Made by a program: the position numbers and the translations under genes. Below are positions 11,773 through 23,235 of a DNA stretch of 64,000 bases, piece by piece (within the stretch, counting starts at the first letter, position 1; every line of letters begins with the position of its first letter). Below the pieces are notes generated by a model. The model made no database searches and was not told where the DNA came from. It worked only from the letters and a program-made list of their open reading frames with translations. Location of the stretch: assembly GCA_032622095.1 (NCBI GenBank), contig CP136064.1, positions 110,536,004 through 110,600,003 of the forward strand, given 5' to 3'. This stretch comes from Siphonodentalium dalli. Its lineage: Eukaryota > Mollusca > Scaphopoda > Gadilida > Siphonodentaliidae.

Positions 11773-12642
11773 TAGAACTTGAATGTGTAGATATGGAGAA
11801 GATTCTAAGTGGAATAAACAGAATTAGAACAGACGAGTGAAAAGAAGGGAGAGAAAATATAATATAACTTAATATATATGCAAGTCTAAAAATAATGTGC
11901 TGGTCATCAGCAAAATGATCGAAGTCTGCAGAGGGCGAATTTGGCGATAATACCCGGCATAGCATCAACAAATTCAACCTCTTGACGACCTCATTCTATT
12001 TTGGTCTCGACCAACCATGGAGAAATAGCTACAGAATGAGGGTCACATATGGTGAATTTGGTAATGCTATAGCCCGCTATGCTGGGTAGCATCACTAAAC
12101 TCACCATCCTTGGAGCTTATTCTGCAGACTGCATATGACCGTCTTATTTTCAAGTTTCAATTTACATGTACATGTATGTGTCTGAATGCTTGACCTGGGT
12201 CTGGCCTTAGCACAATACCTAGCCCAAGAACTCAGCTCATGGAAATGAGAATTAGTTTTGTGATACATAGTGGATTTCAGCTGAATACTTGTATTGTTGG
12301 AGAGTTAATTGCCAGGTGGTGTTTCCCTAATATTTTTTCAAACATCATAATTGACATAAATTCATGTGATACTATGGGACACATCTAAAGTTACACTTGA
12401 TGTGATGAAAAGAAGGTACACTAATGCTTTTGTACTTGTTTACATGTATAATGAGCTACCTCAGACAATATTTGGGGACGAAATAATCAATAATTTACTG
12501 ATCAGCACATGTATTCTGTGTGTTATTTTGGGTTTTTCCAGGTTTTGTTTTAGAACCTGTTTCGTGTTATTACAAAAGTTGGAATGACTTAGAAGAACCA
12601 GACATGGAAATAGGGCAACTGTATTACTGACCATCAAGCTTA
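11773..12642. other. Unassigned stretch
   Basis: AT-rich, with no supported gene. A diverged ~130-bp duplication may be present: GGCGAATTTGGCGATAAT..GGCATAGCATCA near 11935 against GGTGAATTTGGTAATGC..GCTGGGTAGCATCA near 12050. Confidence 0.4.
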
Positions 12643-13085
12643 AATGGTGCGAGACTACAGATTTGGAGGTAAAAAGGGGGTGGGTACCCCGCATGGAATT
12701 GGAAAAAAAAATTTCCTTCAAATAGGGGGGTTGTGGGTACACAAGAGCCGGAAAAACGTTTGTTCAGCCTACTGTCATGTCACTTTTGTCCGACCCCCCT
12801 GTATAACCATCTCTATTCTCAATATCCTGTCATGTTCTATGGATTAAGATAAATAAAGCAGTACACGATAACAAATATTTTTCTGAAAATGGCCGCAAAA
12901 AACTAAAATATGCAACGAAAAATGTTTTATTTATTTTCTCGCAGAGACAGGGGGGGGGGGGGGGGTTAGTAAAAAATTTGCAGGAATGTATGCCGTTTTT
13001 TTGCATCTGGCATTTTCGGGGACCCACCACCCCCAAACCTGCAAACAAAATAACTTTTTAGTCCCAATTTGTTTTACACCCACCC
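12643..13085. repeat. Dispersed repeats with G/C homopolymers (family E copy 1 and a neighbour)
   Basis: 12643-12800 matches 16792-16963. Both have TGGTG.GAGACTACAGATTT, a GGGTGGGTA..GGTACCC block, TCCTTCAAATAGGGGGG and CAGCCTACTGTCATG.CAC ending in a C-run. A G-run of about 18 bases follows at 12951. The segment to 13085, with GGGGACCCACCACCCCCAAA, has relatives at 42846-42985 and, reversed, at 14500-14640. Confidence 0.7.
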
Positions 13086-13195
13086 CCCAAGTTTCACTAA
13101 AATTGGTCTAAAATCGCATAAAACTCTACTGATATCACTCATATCAGAAGCTGTTTTAATTGATAAAAATGTTTTATAAATTGCTGATCATCTGT

Positions 13196-14305
13196 AATCC
13201 TAGGTCATTGTGCAGAATACACAAAATTTCATAATTTATAACTATTTCCTGATTAGTCTGTCAACCAGCCCATTATCTAACATATTCCATACCACTTATG
13301 TTAGTCTACTGGAGCAAATTACTTCTATTATACTAAACTAGCTGAAACAGGCTCCCTTTGGGAGCCTATATTCAGCATCGGAGATACCAGTGGCCCCCTT
13401 TGTGGGACTTCGCAAACATTTTGATTTAGCGGCCCCTTTGTGCGCTTCAAACACATTTGGTCATTGAAACATTTTGATATATATATATTTTTTTAATATA
13501 TTTTTTTTAAAGATTGAATTCCCTGCTCAATTTAACAAAACCAATTTTATTTTATTTGTTTTAATTAAATGTTTTGAAAAACTAACACCATTAGAACATC
13601 CGCCAGGTACCCCGAGTCACCACACTCAATTTTGTTGAACTCGGTCGAGGGGTCTGAGAGAAAAATCCGGACAGATCCTACTCGTTTATATATTTATAGA
13701 TGACAAGCAGTCACAGCACTATACCAGACTTGGATACGTTCGGTCTTGTGAGAGATCATCTGAGTTGAAAGACATGCAAATAATTCACTGATTGGCTTGA
13801 TGCACTGATGACAGATATTTTCGGCCCATTGCTAATCACATTAATGTTTGAGACAGTTGCTCGCTCTTTTTACATGCACACAATGATCTAGGCATTAGTT
13901 ACATCAGGACAAGTTGACGTATATATGCAAACTTAGGTCATTGTACAGGATACACACAATTCCATAATTTCTAACAATTTCCCGATTAGTCTGTCAACCA
14001 GCCCATTATCTAGCATTATGCCTTAACACTTTTGTTATTCTACTGGAGCAACCTCTGTTATAATAAATGTCAAACAGTCACTATGCCAGAATTGGATATT
14101 TTAGGTGTTGTGAGAGTAACAGATCATATGAGTTGATAGACATGCAAATATTTCACTGATTGGCTTGATGCACTGATGAACAGTGTGATGACAGTTATAT
14201 TCTAGCCATTGACAGTCACATTAATGTTTGAGACAGTTGCTCGCTCTTTGTCCATGCACACAATGATCTTGGCTTTAGTTACATCAAGACAAGTTTATTT
14301 ATTTC
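13196..14305. repeat. Segmental tandem duplication, second copy complete at 13935-14305
   Basis: Copy 1 runs 13196-13927 and copy 2 13935-14305. Shared landmarks in order are TAGGTCATTGT.CAG, GATTAGTCTGTCAACCAGCC, CTACTGGAGCAA, CAGTCAC..CTAT.CCAGA, GATTGGCTTGATGCACTGAT and TTTGAGACAGTTGCTCGCTC. Copy 1 is longer because of a ~355-bp insertion. Identity is roughly 85 percent by eye. Confidence 0.8.
13338..13692. other. ~355-bp insertion inside copy 1 of the duplication
   Basis: Sequence present in copy 1 of the duplication and absent from copy 2, so it was gained after the duplication or lost from copy 2. It starts near ACTAGCTGAAACAGG and contains the perfect hairpin AGGCTCCCTTTGGGAGCCT at 13350-13368. 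Two related words, GGCCCCCTTTGTGGGACTTC and CGGCCCCTTTGTGCGCTTC, follow. I do not recognise the family. Confidence 0.55.
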
Positions 14306-14499
14306 AGTTTTCATTTCTCGAATCTGCTTTCCGAAGGGTGTCGGGAAGGAATGTTTTCACCCCATCGCCCCATATGCAACATGCCGTATATAGCTCAATG
14401 TCATCTCTACTAAGGCCCATATGAGGTCCCGGTAACATAAATATGGTGTTTTTGCAGTTATAAATTCTTATAACATGTTTTAAACTGTTACAAATGTCA

Positions 14500-14974
14500 T
14501 ATAAGGGCACAAAAGGTCTTTAGTAAAAAATTGCATGAGGGTGTAAAAAACGAGTTTTTGGCCCTTCGGGCCACCACCAACCCCGGCATACATTCCTGCA
14601 ATTTTTTTAATACCCCCCCCCCCCCCCCCCCCCTCCGACAGAGAGTAATGATTTCAGATGGTAGACTGAACCCATACACTAGTTAGATTCAGAAGCTCAA
14701 TAGTGCAGTATGTTTTTTTGCAAACATTTCCTGTCAAACCACCTGGTCAACACTCTCTATATGACACCTCACAAAAAGTTCTTCTAATTTTTTTAAACCA
14801 CCTTTTTTTAACATAATTAGAACATGCATGTCATATTTTGAGTGTGGACATGTGTTGTTTTAGTCCCATAGCTTGCATTAGTTTTAGAGGATAATGTTTT
14901 TCGCCTTCAAATTGATAGTTTAAAATTGAGATTTTTGAAAATTCACGAATCGGGCGCCTCTCTACTACTGTACT
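14500..14974. repeat. C-homopolymer repeat remnant, then unassigned DNA
   Basis: 14500-14640 holds TTAGTAAAAAATTGCA, a GGCCC...GGGCC hairpin around 14560 and a C-run of about 22 bases ending CCTCCGACAG. It resembles the 12950-13085 segment in reverse. 14641-14974 has nothing I recognise. Confidence 0.5.
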
Positions 14975-15136
14975 GTACCCCAATTTCAATAAATTGCCGG
15001 TAACAACAGTGATCTAATATCGATACTATATTTAAAAATAACTAATTTTTGTGGAAGATGTCTACTGAAAACTTTCCGGTTAACATGCTATCATAAAAGT
15101 CAAATTGATCGAATTATTTAATATAAATTAAAGGGG
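14975..15136. repeat. Repeat family X, copy 2 (uninterrupted)
   Basis: Starts ACTGTACCCCAATTTCAATA, then ATTGCCGGTAA, TGATCTAATATCGATA and TTTCCGGTTAACATGCTATCA. Other copies lie at 10670-10760 (partial) and 16964-17450. This copy keeps the single TTAA at about 15081 that is duplicated around the insertion in copy 3. Confidence 0.75.
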
Positions 15137-15549
15137 GACTGTACAGGGGGTGGGGGTCATTCACTTTTTTCCATACAGTAGGCCGGGGTGGGTGGGTGGG
15201 TGGTTCAGCCGCGAAAAAAGTAACTTTTTTCCAAGTGGTCACAGATTTTTCCTCTTACAACATTTCTGCAATATAATTACCTCAAAGTGTTCAGCATCAT
15301 TGTTATGGTATGTATGAAACTTAGGTCAGGGCTTGGGGGGGGGGGGGGGTAGTTAGTGTGGATATAGGCATAATGCTTCTCAGAAATCCCGGTTACAAAC
15401 TAACACTCACAATTTCGTCTTTTGCATCAGATCACATTGTCAAGTACCAACGCCACTCGTTCAAGATGAAAATGGACAGTTATGACACCCATGATTAAAG
15501 TAAATACAAATGAATAAAGCTATTCATTTATATCATTAATGTTTACTCA
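15137..15549. repeat. Repeat family D, copy 2, left part
   Basis: Begins GGGGGTGGGGGTCATTCAC and follows copy 1 (9146-9560) almost base for base to TTTACTCATTA, including a G-run near 15337-15350. It is interrupted after the TTA by the element at 15553 and resumes at 16335 with TTAGACCTGATCAGAC. Confidence 0.8.
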
Positions 15550-15552
15550 TTA

Positions 15553-16334
15553 GGGTGGATACACACATTCATGTAATGTCTGTATGTAAAATACATGTAT
15601 TTTACATGGCTACACCACTAATTGACAACATTAGTCACATGCGCTCAAGAGGTTCATTGTTAACAGGCCAGACAAGTGAGTAGTGATAAGCGAAGTAAAA
15701 CTGTCTGCTGTCAGGACATTTAAGGCCAATCCAAAACATGTCTTCTCTTCCGGATGCGGAAATTAGCCAAGTCTATGTCACGGTGATATCTGGCATTTTA
15801 TTAATGCACAAACAACAGAAGCGACACGTCTGGAATATACAGGCTTGATATTGAACAATTTCGACCATGATGCTTGTTTGGCGTGGGGTCGCGAAAGCTT
15901 CAAATCGCTAAGGGACTTAGTTGAATGCATTGGTCGGAATAAACTGGGAAAAAAGGTACAATATAATATGTTTTAGTTGAATAGCTCAGAGTTAGCCACA
16001 CCGCCTGGTAGCTTTCGAGATCACATATAGCCCCAAGTTGGTGGAAATCCTGATCCACAACTGCTATGAATATCAAGAGAGGATTGGTAATTATTTAAAT
16101 AGAACGTCCACCATATGGGTTATCCCACGAACAAATAGTTTAAGTGGCCTGGCGACTCGGTCTAAGATAGCGGTTTATCTATATTCCGACTTAATTGGAA
16201 CTAGAACCAAGTGCGATCAACACGTCGGCAATGATTGGGTTGTCAGTGGACACATATTGCATTTTGTGTATGATCCATGTAAAACGCCAAATATAAGATA
16301 ATTACATAGATTACATGCATGTGTGTATCCACCC
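15553..16334. mobile_element. 782-bp non-autonomous element with TTA target duplication (PIF/Harbinger-like)
   Basis: Terminal inverted repeats of about 25 bp begin GGGTGGATACACACAT, with one mismatch between the ends. TTA flanks both sides (15550-15552 and 16335-16337). Repeat D copy 1 at 9546 shows the unoccupied site, CATTA followed by ACCTGATCAGAC, and confirms both edges. TTA duplications are typical of PIF/Harbinger. An 87-codon frame at 16038-16301 and a frame at about 15780-15975 (with NNFDHDACLAWGRESFK) are not recognisable as transposase. They may be remnants of a former gene. Confidence 0.8.
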
Positions 16335-16791
16335 TTAGACCTGATCAGACAGCATAAGAGGCAAAACATGGAAATCCCATCATGCTAGAAAGTATTGAAT
16401 GCTGTTTAAAGCCACATCCAGATTTTTGTTTGATTTTTTAGTTTAATTTATTGTTTGTTTGTTTGTTTTTGACACAATTTCACATCAAAGCCATATGAAT
16501 GCTGATCAATCTGTTAAACGCCATGCTGTCAGATGGTATAAGATCGTGTGGGTCCATTACTATTTAGCATAAATGTTTTGCCTAAATTTGTATTTTATAT
16601 TTTCGATACAGTTGTATTTAAAGTGATTACAGACAAGCATTGGAAATATGGTAAGATGTTCATATAACTTGTTTACAAGTCATGAATCAATTGATAAACA
16701 AAAACAAACAGGATAAAAATGGGTGCTGCAGGTTTATACGATTCTTATCTGTTCTCAGACTTTATAACTGAAACAAATACCAAGCCTAAAT
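16335..16791. other. Unassigned stretch
   Basis: The first ~15 bp are the end of repeat D copy 2. The rest is AT-rich with a TTTGTTTG-type run near 16450, and nothing is recognised. Confidence 0.4.
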
Positions 16792-17450
16792 GGTGTGAGA
16801 CTACAGATTTTAGGTAAAACGTGGGTGGGTAGTGGGTACCCTGCATGAAATTGGCAAAAAAAAATCCTTCAAATAGGGGGGTGGGGGGGGGGGGGGGTAC
16901 CCAAGAGGCGGAAAAAAATTTCAGCCTACTGTCATGGCACTTTTTTCCGACCCCCCCCCCCGGACTGTACGCCAATTTCAATAAATTCCCGGCAATAAAA
17001 CAATCTAATATCGATATTATATAGAAAATAAGAAATTTGAGTCGAATATGTCTTCTGTTTACGTTCAGGTTAAAGGTACTCAATCCGATCAGACGCTCCT
17101 AATTTACTATTTCTTTGGCTTCGGGGGTAAAAAATATTTGATTCGAGTCGTGGAACCCACGTTTGACTTTTGTGGTTATTATTACCACTTGATTTTAGAG
17201 TTATCCATCTTTATCTACAAGACCGTCCGTTTGACCGGCAAGTTCTCTCCCACAAACAATAGAAATCGTAAACTTCAAACATCGATATCTAATCACTCTG
17301 AGCTTTGATGGGTGGGTTCCTCGACTCGAATCAAATATGTTTTACCCCCTAAGCCAAAGAAATAGTAGTCTAGGAGCGTCTGATCGGATTGAGTACCTTT
17401 AACAAGTTATCATAATGTAAACGTTCAAAGTTAGTAATTTGATATAAATT
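16792..17450. repeat. Repeat E copy 2 followed by repeat X copy 3
   Basis: 16792-16963 is the second family E copy, with a long G-run (about 16879-16895) and a C-run (16951-16963). Family X starts directly after the C-run with GGACTGTACGCCAATTTCAA, is split at its TTAA by the element at 17074-17398, and resumes AACAAGTTATCATAA. Confidence 0.75.
17074..17398. mobile_element. 325-bp foldback element with TTAA target duplication
   Basis: Arms of about 90 bp (17074-17163 and 17309-17398) begin AGGTACTCAATCCGATC and are nearly identical in inverse orientation. TTAA flanks both ends (17070-17073 and 17399-17402). Repeat X copy 2 at about 15081 shows the unoccupied TTAA in the same sequence context. 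No gene fits in the ~145-bp loop. TTAA duplication fits piggyBac or Kolobok-type elements. Confidence 0.85.
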
Positions 17451-18250
17451 TAATTTATGGCTCCAGAATTTCGATGTGCAAGACGTAATCAAATTGATTG
17501 ACGGAAAGTGTATTGGGCAACACATGGCAAACATGATCGTGTAAACAATTATTTTGATACGGGCGTGAACTTAGACCACTCACTGACTAGTGGCTATGCA
17601 ATACTTAAATGAGTATCTGGGACTATAGTGTGTATATAATTTAACATTTATTTGATAAATTTGCTTGAAAACTGTACAGAAATTACTCGACGACGATAGT
17701 TCTATATTTGCATTTCTGCTACTTCGTACTCAACATACTTTGAAATAATGGAAATATAATAAGTAAATAATGTTACTTATTCTATAAACCAGAGACTACA
17801 GAAACCAACAACAACATTTGAGTATAGTATCTCTTTAAAGAGTGAAATTGAGATTATATCTATTTATTACGCGACACGACCCTTATTCTATTCATTAAAC
17901 ACATTATGTAATAATTATATACAACTGTCATTGTATATCGTGAAATAGTACGAGGTGTACTCACGGGTATTATTGTTGCGCAAACGTAACATTTGACTTC
18001 CGGCTGGTCGTCTGTTTACATTACATACATACGTACATACGTACGCTAAATCGATGTTTGTGACTAATGTTGATTTAGTTACAACAAATATTTCATTAAA
18101 TTTACGCCATTAAATATACGTCAAAGACTTATTTATCTGTAACTATTTATTTACACGGGAAAACAACGCATAAAGACGTGAAACGTCATCGCAGGCCTTA
18201 TGGAAGCCGCTGTTAGTTTCACGTACCATTTATTGATTTAAGTATGTTTT
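17451..18250. other. Unassigned AT-rich stretch
   Basis: No gene is seen. A short (ACATACGT)n tract lies near 18022-18046. Confidence 0.45.
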
Positions 18251-18468
18251 ATGGAGGTTTTTGGACCAAGTAATAAATAGAGAGTAATCAATTGGTTCCG
18301 AGAATTACGTTAAATAATCCACGAGAGGCGAGAGACGTCGGTAAGAAACGAGTGCGCGTTAACGCACGAGTTTAATGCCCAAACGTCTCTCACCTCGAGT
18401 GAATTATTGAACATAATTCTCGGAACTAATTAATTACTCTATTTATTACACTTCTCCATAAATTTGGT
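18251..18468. repeat. Foldback element with nested hairpin
   Basis: The left arm (18272-18340, starting TAATAAATAGAGAGTAAT) pairs with 18383-18448. Outer bases TATGGAGG..TTGGACCAA and TTCTCCATAAATTTGGTCC extend the symmetry with a small shuffle. The centre carries a second palindrome, GAGTGCGCGTTAACGCAC. It is gene-free and probably a miniature inverted-repeat element. Confidence 0.7.
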
Positions 18469-18682
18469 CCGCCATGTATGATCAAAACACACATAAGTAA
18501 TGCATGAAATTCCAATGGGGAGAAAGATCAACCATCGAAAATTCAGTCTAGATCAGTAAGCGACGTAACGTCAATGACGTCACGGGAAATGACATAATTC
18601 ACTAGTGACATTTTTAATTAACAGCGTTTCCAATGGAAATTGCGCATATATATGAGTGTAATAAATAGAATCTACAACTCGT

Positions 18683-18801
18683 CCACAGTTTGTAGCGAAA
18701 TTTACAAAACTCGTCCAGTAAATTAGGTCTGGACATCGCCAAAATCTCGGTCCAGACCAAATTTATTGGATTCGTTTTGTAAATTTCGCTATAAACTGGG
18801 T
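18683..18801. repeat. Foldback element, ~52-bp arms
   Basis: The left arm 18683-18734 and right arm 18749-18801 share AGCGAAATTTACAAAAC and GGTCTGGAC, with a 14-bp loop. The sequence just upstream, GTAATAAATAGA at 18658, also begins the previous foldback, so the two may be one family. Confidence 0.7.
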
Positions 18802-20964
18802 CTTTAGTCCCAACCCACGTGTGATGGCCGTGCTATAGATTCGTCAACGGTTAATCTATTCTCTTACCTGTCAACGTGACCACTGATAGAATGGCGAATA
18901 GGCTGGGACGATATGACGTGCACTGAAAACAATGAAATGAAATGTTGTGTACAAAATTGCAAGGCATAGTTCTTTCCCCTGCTATACGCTGGCCTGAACT
19001 GTTGAACACTGCCATCTCGTAGGCCTACACAAAATGAGAGTAAATCACTTATTTGTATTTAAGAATTTTGTCTATACAATTCATTCTGCATTATTCGGAG
19101 AAACCGAACTGTCCAGTTTCATTGGAATATTGGCTATGAATCAGGTCAGAGTGAATTGCAACTGACAAAACACTTAAACAATTGTTAGATTTAGTTACGA
19201 AAATGTACATGATGGCAGCGTTCAGACCAGCGTAGCAAGAGCTTCACCAATGTAACAGAACGATGTGCGACCCTGCTTGCTTCACACCCCTGTGTACTAT
19301 TGCATCAGTTATTATTTCATATATTACGATGCACGAAAAACAGGCATGTGAATGTTAGTCGGACAGTCGTACTTAGCATGATGACGAGATCACGCGATGC
19401 TGGTTCTCAGGAAATCACCCAGTCAAATCAGTGCAGTGGTATACAGTTTATTAGTGTTTTGGTACACTGCATTGGTCATGATATTCGAAAGCTTCCGTTA
19501 GTGACGAGCCGTGACAAGCCGTTGTCAAACTTTGGCCAATCGTCACATGATTTTGAAAAGCAGGTCACCATTTTCAAATATAAGCGACGTTCAGTTTACT
19601 GAGTCGCACTACGATGATTTGATGATTTTTTATGATTTTCTGATCCCAAAGAAAGAAGATCTGAGAATGCCAGCATCGGCTATCGATCTAGTACGAAGCG
19701 AAGCTATGTTCTAATAAAGAAATCCACATATCTTATGGTTCCATGAGTTGTCGACATTCACTTCGAAACAAAAAAGCACACAACGTGAAGTAAGTCCGGG
19801 AAGGATCTGCATCTCCAACGTATAGGTTCTGCCACACCTACAGTGAAATACAGTTATTAACTAAGAAATATATGACTTGTACTGTTTTTACAATGTCATA
19901 AACTTAAGAATTCCCTGTCACAACATAAAAAAGTTCCAAGGTTTTTAACTAGTGGAGTATGATCTCTACGGGGGTAGCTGGAGTGTCCAGAGATTCATGG
20001 CATGATCTTGGTGACGAGACACCATGTCGCCACATTCACGATAACATGTCCATGTGATATGATGCAGTAGCTACTACCAATACAAGTAGATCGTATGATC
20101 GCACCGAAACTAGTGACCACTCGCTATGTGCAGTTACCAAAACGAACGGCATCGTTGGCATCATTCTACCTTGCACAAACAAGTGTTTGTCTTCCGGCGT
20201 TAAACAAGGCACGTATTTGCATTCTACTTTAATATGTAACCGGTGTCCACCTGCAGAGACAAGTTTATTTCGGCCAATTTGGCCGGTTACTTCATGTGAG
20301 TTTTTCATCTGACGTGTGTGTCGGAATAATGATGTGGAGGATTTATGTAAATGTTAGCCCAAACTACATTTCCAAGTAACGATGGTTTTGTTGTTTATTT
20401 TGAGGAATAATACCGCGTCAGATGAATTCAGCCCAAATATGTTAACAGTTGTCGTGTAAAACATTCGGCAGTAAGTTAGCGTTATTTAGTATTTGTGGAT
20501 GTCCTTTAACATGGGGAAAATAGACTACTGCGCTTGAACGAGCATGTGAATTGTCGTTTTTAATGTATAGCAACTTTATAATCAATAACAGAGGCATTCT
20601 CTGTCAAATAAGGTCGCTCTATTTACGATACCAATTGGGGAACTTTGTGAATTAAATTACGCGTAAACTTAACCTGCTGCAAATAGAAAAGGTGTCGGAA
20701 TCGGCGTACTCGCCTCAGGGCTAACTCGCCCCAATCGGCGAGTGCCAACTCGGAATAAAAGGCCAACTCGGAATAAAAGATGCATACGGGGTGTTATATG
20801 GCGTTTGGTCCGTTGTTTCTCAATGAATATTATTGAAATTTGGTGTATATGTCCGGGCTGGGACATGGAATACAACAACGTTTGAATTGTTTTTAAATTT
20901 ACAAATTTGTTGATTTTATTCATTTTGTTTTCGTTCTGAAACACACTATAAAGTGTATATAATA
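18802..20964. other. Unassigned stretch
   Basis: About 2.2 kb with no recognised repeat or RNA. Near 20720-20780 there is a short tandem CAACTCGGAATAAAAG. Open frames at 19300-19602 and 19511-19714 have no family resemblance that I can see. One minus-strand frame is listed separately. Confidence 0.4.
20036..20308 (-). other. Orphan open frame, 90 codons
   Basis: The frame begins MKNSHEVTGQIGRNKLV and has a mixed, non-repetitive composition, with two Cys (KYVPCLTPEDK and an earlier VECK) and a hydrophobic end. I do not recognise it. It could be a decayed exon, a mobile-element remnant or chance. No splice context or neighbouring coding block supports it, so I do not call it a gene. Confidence 0.15.
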
Positions 20965-21265
20965 TAATAACGAACACGAGACATACATAATTTATAAACT
21001 GTTAACAAAAAATATCAAATTCAATACATGACAAAGATGACTCAGTGAAGTTTATAAAGTGAACATAAAAACATTGAGGTAAGAATCTTTTTAAGGAATG
21101 CAACTTTATTTAATGATAATAAACACATAAATTAAAATAACAAACATGAGACATACATGATTTATAAACTGTTAACAAAAGATATCAAACTCAATACATG
21201 ACAAAGATGACTCAGTGAAGTTTATAAAGTGAACATAAAAATATTAAGGTAAAAATCTTTTTAAG
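20965..21265. repeat. Tandem duplication, period ~176 bp
   Basis: Copy 1 starts at about 20967 and copy 2 at about 21143. Both hold GAGACATACAT.ATTTATAAAC, GACAAAGATGACTCAGTGAA and GTGAACATAAAAA.ATT. Only a few differences separate them, so this is a fairly young duplication. Confidence 0.85.
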
Positions 21266-21289
21266 CATTACTAAACCGTTTAGCACAGT

Positions 21290-22650
21290 CCACTTCACTC
21301 ATCCGATCATCACTAAACTTCATATTTATCTTGATATTGATCTATCAGATGAGAGCTATCAAATATTTATTTTATTTTTTAGGAAAAAATGGTCGCCAGC
21401 GGCCATATTGCATTTACGTTATATGTTATCGCGTCATGTCGATATCTAGTATTAGTTAGAAATTTCACCTTTCCAGATTCATAATTGCTCCATTGACTGT
21501 AACAGATGGAATTATTCCCCTCTTCGAATAGAGTGTCACTGAAACTTTATTTTGTCAGACTGTCTGTATAGTCACTGATTATATATGGCGATAATCTGTA
21601 ATAAGATGTAGCACTATTTTATTTTATATTTACATGTAGTGCTGTTTGTATACAACAATTCTAATCCCCCCTAGATCATCATGTGATCGACCATACATCG
21701 CGCGAGGACCTGGTTGAATTAAGGGGGGTTTTATGGATAACTTCTGTCCTCAAGCTAGATTATACTTATGACATTTAATGGCATGTTTCTAACGTGGAGG
21801 GTTAGATATGCTTGAGACACCACCACTCTTCAATTCACAACAAGTTATCAGCTGTCATATTCGGATATTAGAACCCATAGCCATGATATATGGTTTATTT
21901 TGTGTATACTAGTAATATTGTTATTTTCAGTACCTTTAAATACCAGTACTGTGTATAACAATGCATATAAATTAATCCATGTATACATGTATATTGATTC
22001 AACGGATTCAGTGGTTTTGTCCATAAGTCTATCAAATATGCGGGGAAAACATGGCCACAAGCAGTACACCCTGTTAAATTTCGAATTTGAATCAATTGGC
22101 GCACCCTGCAGCCAGCTTTTATTGGAGAACTTTTTCTCACGTGGATAGTTTGGGTCACCGCTAGATGTGAGCCATGTTTTGTTCTCAAGCTGTCCTTGTG
22201 AAGACATCACTGCCAGCGGTGATCTGGAATTTTACTATTTTTATGGCTAAATAATTTGGTTGATCCTACAGACGACACCCCTTGTCCGATCGTCACCAGG
22301 TTCCACAATGATCTTCTGGATAACCAGGGTGAATGTAATCTAATTTTCCCGAATTTCGTTAAAAAACATTACCACAGGCAGCAATTTGGTATCTTACTGT
22401 TTGATCCTCTTTTGCGTGACTGAATTGTTTAGCAACTGTACAGTCATATCCCTCATCTGATAGTCACCACACTTTATATTGATCTTCGGGTTGACAACTA
22501 GATGGGAGCTATCGAATGCTTTGAATTTTTTGGGAAAACATTGTCGCCAGCAGTCATCTTCTATTTTGGTTTTTATATACATGTATATCTCTTCATTCGG
22601 CTAGTCAGTATTACGTAGGTACTTCAACTTTCCGCATTCCTGTCATCATT
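21290..22650. repeat. Diverged repeats with a GTCGCCAGCRGYCAT motif
   Basis: Related segments lie near 21295-21480 and 22430-22640, with weaker matches near 22150-22380. Shared marks are a CATC.GATCATCAC..AC.TT.ATATTGATC block, GGGAGCTATCGAAT, GGGAAAA.ATTGTCGCCAGC and CTTTCCAGATTC. Between them (21490-22140) I see only AT-rich sequence. No protein is recognisable. Confidence 0.5.
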
Positions 22651-22814
22651 TGAAATATAAAAATTTACCTGATACCATGCACCCTTCAAAATTTGTTTCG
22701 TCGTATCTATTTTAATGACCCGTATGGTAATATTGATACAGATATATTTGTCAAACATTTCTTTGTACAATATACAGGTATTTAGTTTGTAACTAAATCT
22801 AGAAATATATAATA

Positions 22815-23235
22815 GTAGCTGGTGGACCCTACTTCGTCCGGGATGTTCCCCTCTGATTTTCGGAGAATTGCGCGATTTAACCTTGAATTGACCATTTTAA
22901 AGGTGAACGTCATGTCGGGTCACGATTTGACCCGTCCAAAACACTCCCCGGACAAAAGTCACGACAAAAATACCCGTCGAAATCCGCCCGGCTTTACCCG
23001 ATTTGACCTTGAATTGACAATTTTGAATGTCAAGATCAGGTCAGGGTCATAATTTGATCCACCCGAAACACTCCTGGGACAAAAGTAACAGTAGGTATTA
23101 TATTTCGTTGAAATACTTCCGTTTTACCAGATTTGACCTTGAATTGATCTTTTTGAATGTCAAAGTCAGGTCGGGATCAAGATTTGACCCGTCCAAATAG
23201 TCCAGAAACATGCCTACATCAGCACGTTCGAGAAC
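22815..23235. repeat. Repeat family A, copy 2
   Basis: Same leader as at 2776 (CCTACTTCGTCCGGGATG) and three units, with GATTTGACCTTGAATTGA starting near 22875, 22999 and 23132. Each is followed by a diverged GTCA..GTCAGG and GATTTGACCCGTCC block. Shorter ATTGGACCCGTCC-type remnants continue to about 23340. Confidence 0.85.
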
